Shown: positions 61,735-64,000 of the stretch, one piece after another
Position numbering within the stretch: the first letter of the stretch is position 1
How the letters are laid out: each line of letters starts with the position of its first letter
Assembly (NCBI GenBank): GCA_965242535.1
Contig: OZ251458.1
Coordinates: 4,836,001-4,900,000, forward strand
Length of the DNA stretch: 64,000 bases
From: VXRD01 sp965242535
Lineage (GTDB): Bacteria > Latescibacterota > UBA2968
Direction: 5' to 3'
The notes under the pieces: generated by a model
The model's input: only the letters and a program-made list of their open reading frames with translations
Databases searched by the model: none
What the model was told of the DNA's origin: nothing
Made by a program: the position numbers and the translations under genes

Positions 61735-63072
61735 TCAAAACGTTCCCGGCCACGGATACGCATTCGATCCCGCGTTGGCATCCACAGGGCCATCGGGCAA
61801 TGTGTCTTGCCAGGCGAGCACGCGATCCGCCATTTGGGCCACGCGGCCGGGCAGGTGGTCGGCGCGGTTGTCGAGTTCCATGGGGTCTCGCGGGATGTCG
61901 TAGAGCTCGACGCGGCTGCGGTCGGGGTTTAAGAGCAATTTCCAATCGCCCTCGCGGATGGAGAGCATGGGGCTTTTGTGCAAGCAGTGCCCGTGGATGT
62001 TGAACCGCCATTCCCACATGAGCGGTTTTTTTCGCGTTGCACGATGACCGCGCAGGGCATCGGTCATGTCTTCGCCATCCAGATGCAGACCGTCGGTGTC
62101 GATGCCCGCGAGGTTGCAGAAAGTGGGCAGGAGATCCACGGCGCAAAGCGGGGTGCGGTTGTCGATCCGCGCGGCGGTTGCGCCATTGGGCCAGCGGATG
62201 ATAAAGGGCGTTCGCACGCCGCCTTCGTACAGGCTGCGCTTGCGACCGCGAAAAGGCCCGGACGAGCCTACGCCGCTGTGCGAGGCATTGCGAATGTGGA
62301 TGTCTTCGGGGCCGTTGTCCGCCGAGAAGATGACGATGGTATCGTCACTCAAATTCAGTTCGTCGAGTTTGTCCATCAAGCGGCCGATGTGGCGATCCGC
62401 ATTGGTGACGACCGAGTAGTAAATCCGCAGCGCGCCCTTGTGCTTGTCTTCCAGACCGTTGGACGTGAACTGGCGGTAGGGCGCCATCTGTTCCTCGGTG
62501 GGGTCGAGAATGGCATGGGTGTCGTTGAGCCATGCCTGCACGAAAAAGGGTTCGTTTTTGTTGCGCTCGATGAAGCCGATGGCCTCGTCGATGATGACTT
62601 CTGTGGAGCGGCTGCGCGCTTCGCCGGTTTGAACGTCGGTAAAGTTGAGCAGCGGCCCATTGCCCACGTTGATTTTGCACTCGTCAATGCCGTAATCACA
62701 CGGCCCTGGCGCGCCTTCGCCACTGCCGAGATGCCATTTGCCAAAGTGACCCACGGCGTACCCGCTTTGCTGCAACAAGCGGGTGACGGTGACCGCGTCA
62801 GGATCGAGAAAGTTGGGCATGCCGCGCGCCGCGTTCTGTTCGTGTTGGGCAAAATGCCCGTGGATGCCCCAGTGCGCGGGAAAACGCCCGGTCATAACCG
62901 CGGCGCGGCTTGGAGAACACACGCCCGAGCAGACGTAGAATTGGGAAAACAGCGCGCCCTGTGCGGCGAGGCGATCCAGATTTGGCGTTTTGGCATGGGG
63001 ATGCCCGTAACAACTCAAATCGCCCCAACCCCAGTCGTCGGCAAAGACGAAAACGATGTTTGGTCGGTCCAT
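61735..63072 (-). CDS. Sulfatase (FGly type)
   Basis: A 445-residue arylsulfatase-type enzyme. Metal ligands Asp12-Asp13 lie in VFADDWG. The canonical Cys52-Ser-Pro-Ser-Arg precedes AAVMTGR. FGKWHLGSG and FSADNGPED complete the active site. Its pattern resembles GalNAc-6-sulfatase/arylsulfatase A types. There is no signal peptide on the MDRPNIVFVF start, which has GAGGAG 7 bases upstream, so it would act in the cytoplasm unless export is by another route. It is a single-gene unit followed by a long-stem terminator. Confidence 0.9.
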   Translation of the reverse strand: MDRPNIVFVFADDWGWGDLSCYGHPHAKTPNLDRLAAQGALFSQFYVCSGVCSPSRAAVMTGRFPAHWGIHGHFAQHEQNAARGMPNFLDPDAVTVTRLLQQSGYAVGHFGKWHLGSGEGAPGPCDYGIDECKINVGNGPLLNFTDVQTGEARSRSTEVIIDEAIGFIERNKNEPFFVQAWLNDTHAILDPTEEQMAPYRQFTSNGLEDKHKGALRIYYSVVTNADRHIGRLMDKLDELNLSDDTIVIFSADNGPEDIHIRNASHSGVGSSGPFRGRKRSLYEGGVRTPFIIRWPNGATAARIDNRTPLCAVDLLPTFCNLAGIDTDGLHLDGEDMTDALRGHRATRKKPLMWEWRFNIHGHCLHKSPMLSIREGDWKLLLNPDRSRVELYDIPRDPMELDNRADHLPGRVAQMADRVLAWQDTLPDGPVDANAGSNAYPWPGTF

Positions 63073-63186
63073 GAAAAGCTCCTCGTGGTGTAAAGTGTGC
63101 GCGATGCGAAAAATTTCACATCATCTCAAAAAAAAGAAAATCGGCGATCAACCCCATCGCCAGATGCGCGGACAGGCACGGGGGCC

Positions 63187-63581
63187 ATTTGTACCAACTA
63201 ATTACTCCGTATTTTGATACGCACCCATCCGCACCGACGTGGCTCGCTTTTCTAAAACTTTGGTCCTACAGCATCGTGGGTTGGCTTCGATGCGTTGGCT
63301 ACGCCTGTGCCTACGGCGTGCGGCGACCTACTTTTTGTCAAAAAAAAAAGTAGGCGAGCGGGGTACAACTGCCCCAGCAGTTCAATCGCTTTTGTAATCG
63401 CACAACATGCGTTGGCCTGCAAGGTGGGTTGCAAAATGGATGTGGGTTGCGAGACGGACTTGCGCGCTGTGCCCGATGGCTTTCGGTGATGGGCTTTGGG
63501 GATGGCACGGTTGGCGATGGCTTCTCTGAAGGACGGTGGAACGGCAAAGCGATCCCGATAATGTAATGAGTTGGTACAAAT
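63187..63581 (+). mobile_element. Family A element, copy 5
   Basis: A 395-bp copy with perfect ends ATTTGTACCAACT and AGTTGGTACAAAT. The left flank is half a REP palindrome ending GGCACGGGGGCC; the right flank (GATCTTTCACC) is not, so the right half of the target was lost or the copy is recombinant. Part of the hairpin region is replaced by the segment GCTACGCCTGTGCCTACGGC. It occupies most of the gap between the sulfatase and rny. Confidence 0.72.
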
Positions 63582-63624
63582 GATCTTTCACCGCGCCCAT
63601 ACATTTGAAAATCAACCCGTTTTT

Positions 63625-64000
63625 TCACCGCGCGAAATTGATCTCGCGGATCTCGCGGATGACGGTCACTCGGACTTGGCCCGGATACGTCATGGTTTCC
63701 GCCAAGCGGTCGGTGATTCTCGCGGCCAAGCGTTGGATGTCTTCATCGCTGATCAGATCGCTGTTGGCGATCACGCGGACCTCTTGGCCCGCTTGAACGA
63801 CATAGACCTCAGCGACCCCATCGATGGTTTGGGCGGCGCGCTCGAGGTTTTCCAACCGGCGCACGTAAGTTTCCAACACCTCGCGCCGGGCGCCCGGGCG
63901 CGCCTTGGAGATGGCGTCTGCGGCTTCGACGAGCACGGCAATGGGCGAGGCGGCCTCGGCTTCGGCGTGGAGGACTTCTATCGCGTTGATCACGGTTTCG
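63625..64000 (-). CDS. rny: Ribonuclease Y, C-terminal part
   Basis: The 3' 124 codons of a gene that starts outside the window. The segment AADAISKARPGARREVLE, then a helix ETYVRRLENLE, IDGVAEVYVVQAGQEVRV and the ending YPGQVRVTVIRE are diagnostic of RNase Y. RNase Y is a membrane-anchored endoribonuclease that initiates mRNA decay. The HD catalytic domain would lie upstream of the window edge. The frame is open to base 64000 and the gene ends 44 bases from a family A repeat. Confidence 0.9.
   Translation of the reverse strand, partial: ETVINAIEVLHAEAEAASPIAVLVEAADAISKARPGARREVLETYVRRLENLERAAQTIDGVAEVYVVQAGQEVRVIANSDLISDEDIQRLAARITDRLAETMTYPGQVRVTVIREIREINFAR

Overview
The window is GC-rich, densely coding bacterial DNA, with genes in short same-strand operons separated by intergenic regions packed with repeats. 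Lipoprotein signal sequences, a murG, a TAXI-type TRAP transporter, several sulfatases, enolase-superfamily sugar-acid dehydratases and a DUF6785-type membrane protein suggest an environmental (probably aquatic) polysaccharide-degrading Gram-negative. Latescibacterota or a related uncultured phylum would fit; that placement is inference from gene content only. I see no rRNA, tRNA or CRISPR array.

Region 1 (1-9134, all minus strand): in transcription order, a zinc-ribbon protein, a signal-peptide VWA protein, a membrane-anchored HtrA-like protease, a giant tubulin/FtsZ-like GTPase, and a second zinc-ribbon protein cut by the window edge. This is the best candidate for a poorly described multi-component system. 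Region 2 (9423-12467, plus): isochorismatase-like hydrolase, ABC exporter and DUF1854 protein. Region 3 (13172-20911): a small-protein/GAF operon whose promoter abuts a complete IS4-family element, then an MmeI-like fused restriction-modification enzyme with a NDT/TIR-like protein, and an enolase-superfamily dehydratase whose stop codon is supplied by a MITE.

Region 4 (21106-29164): sulfatase, L-rhamnose isomerase, DegT-type aminotransferase, and a PL6-like lyase / L-rhamnonate dehydratase / beta-keto acid cleavage operon. With three further sulfatase-superfamily genes (46768-49541 and 61735-63072) it points to catabolism of sulfated, rhamnose-containing glycans. Region 5 (29227-36252): a four-gene glycosyltransferase operon ending in a protein with six tandem copies of a C-terminal domain. 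Region 6 (36376-46155): DUF5069, HAD hydrolase, SDR, NCS2 permease, a secreted kinase-like protein and two paralogous membrane histidine kinases.

Region 7 (46768-64000): sulfatase pair, DUF6785 membrane protein, murG, TPR lipoprotein, TAXI-TRAP transporter split by repeats and a DUF433/DUF5615 toxin-antitoxin pair, DASS transporter, a candidate small RNA, a small protein, a sulfatase and the 3' end of rny.

The intergenic DNA holds four nested repeat classes: a 22-bp REP-like palindrome; an approximately 400-bp non-coding element (family A) that inserts into that palindrome with a 12-bp target duplication; a 150-195 bp MITE (family B) with a 3-bp TAA/TTA duplication, one copy of which sits inside a family A copy; and 7-bp purine/pyrimidine arrays.
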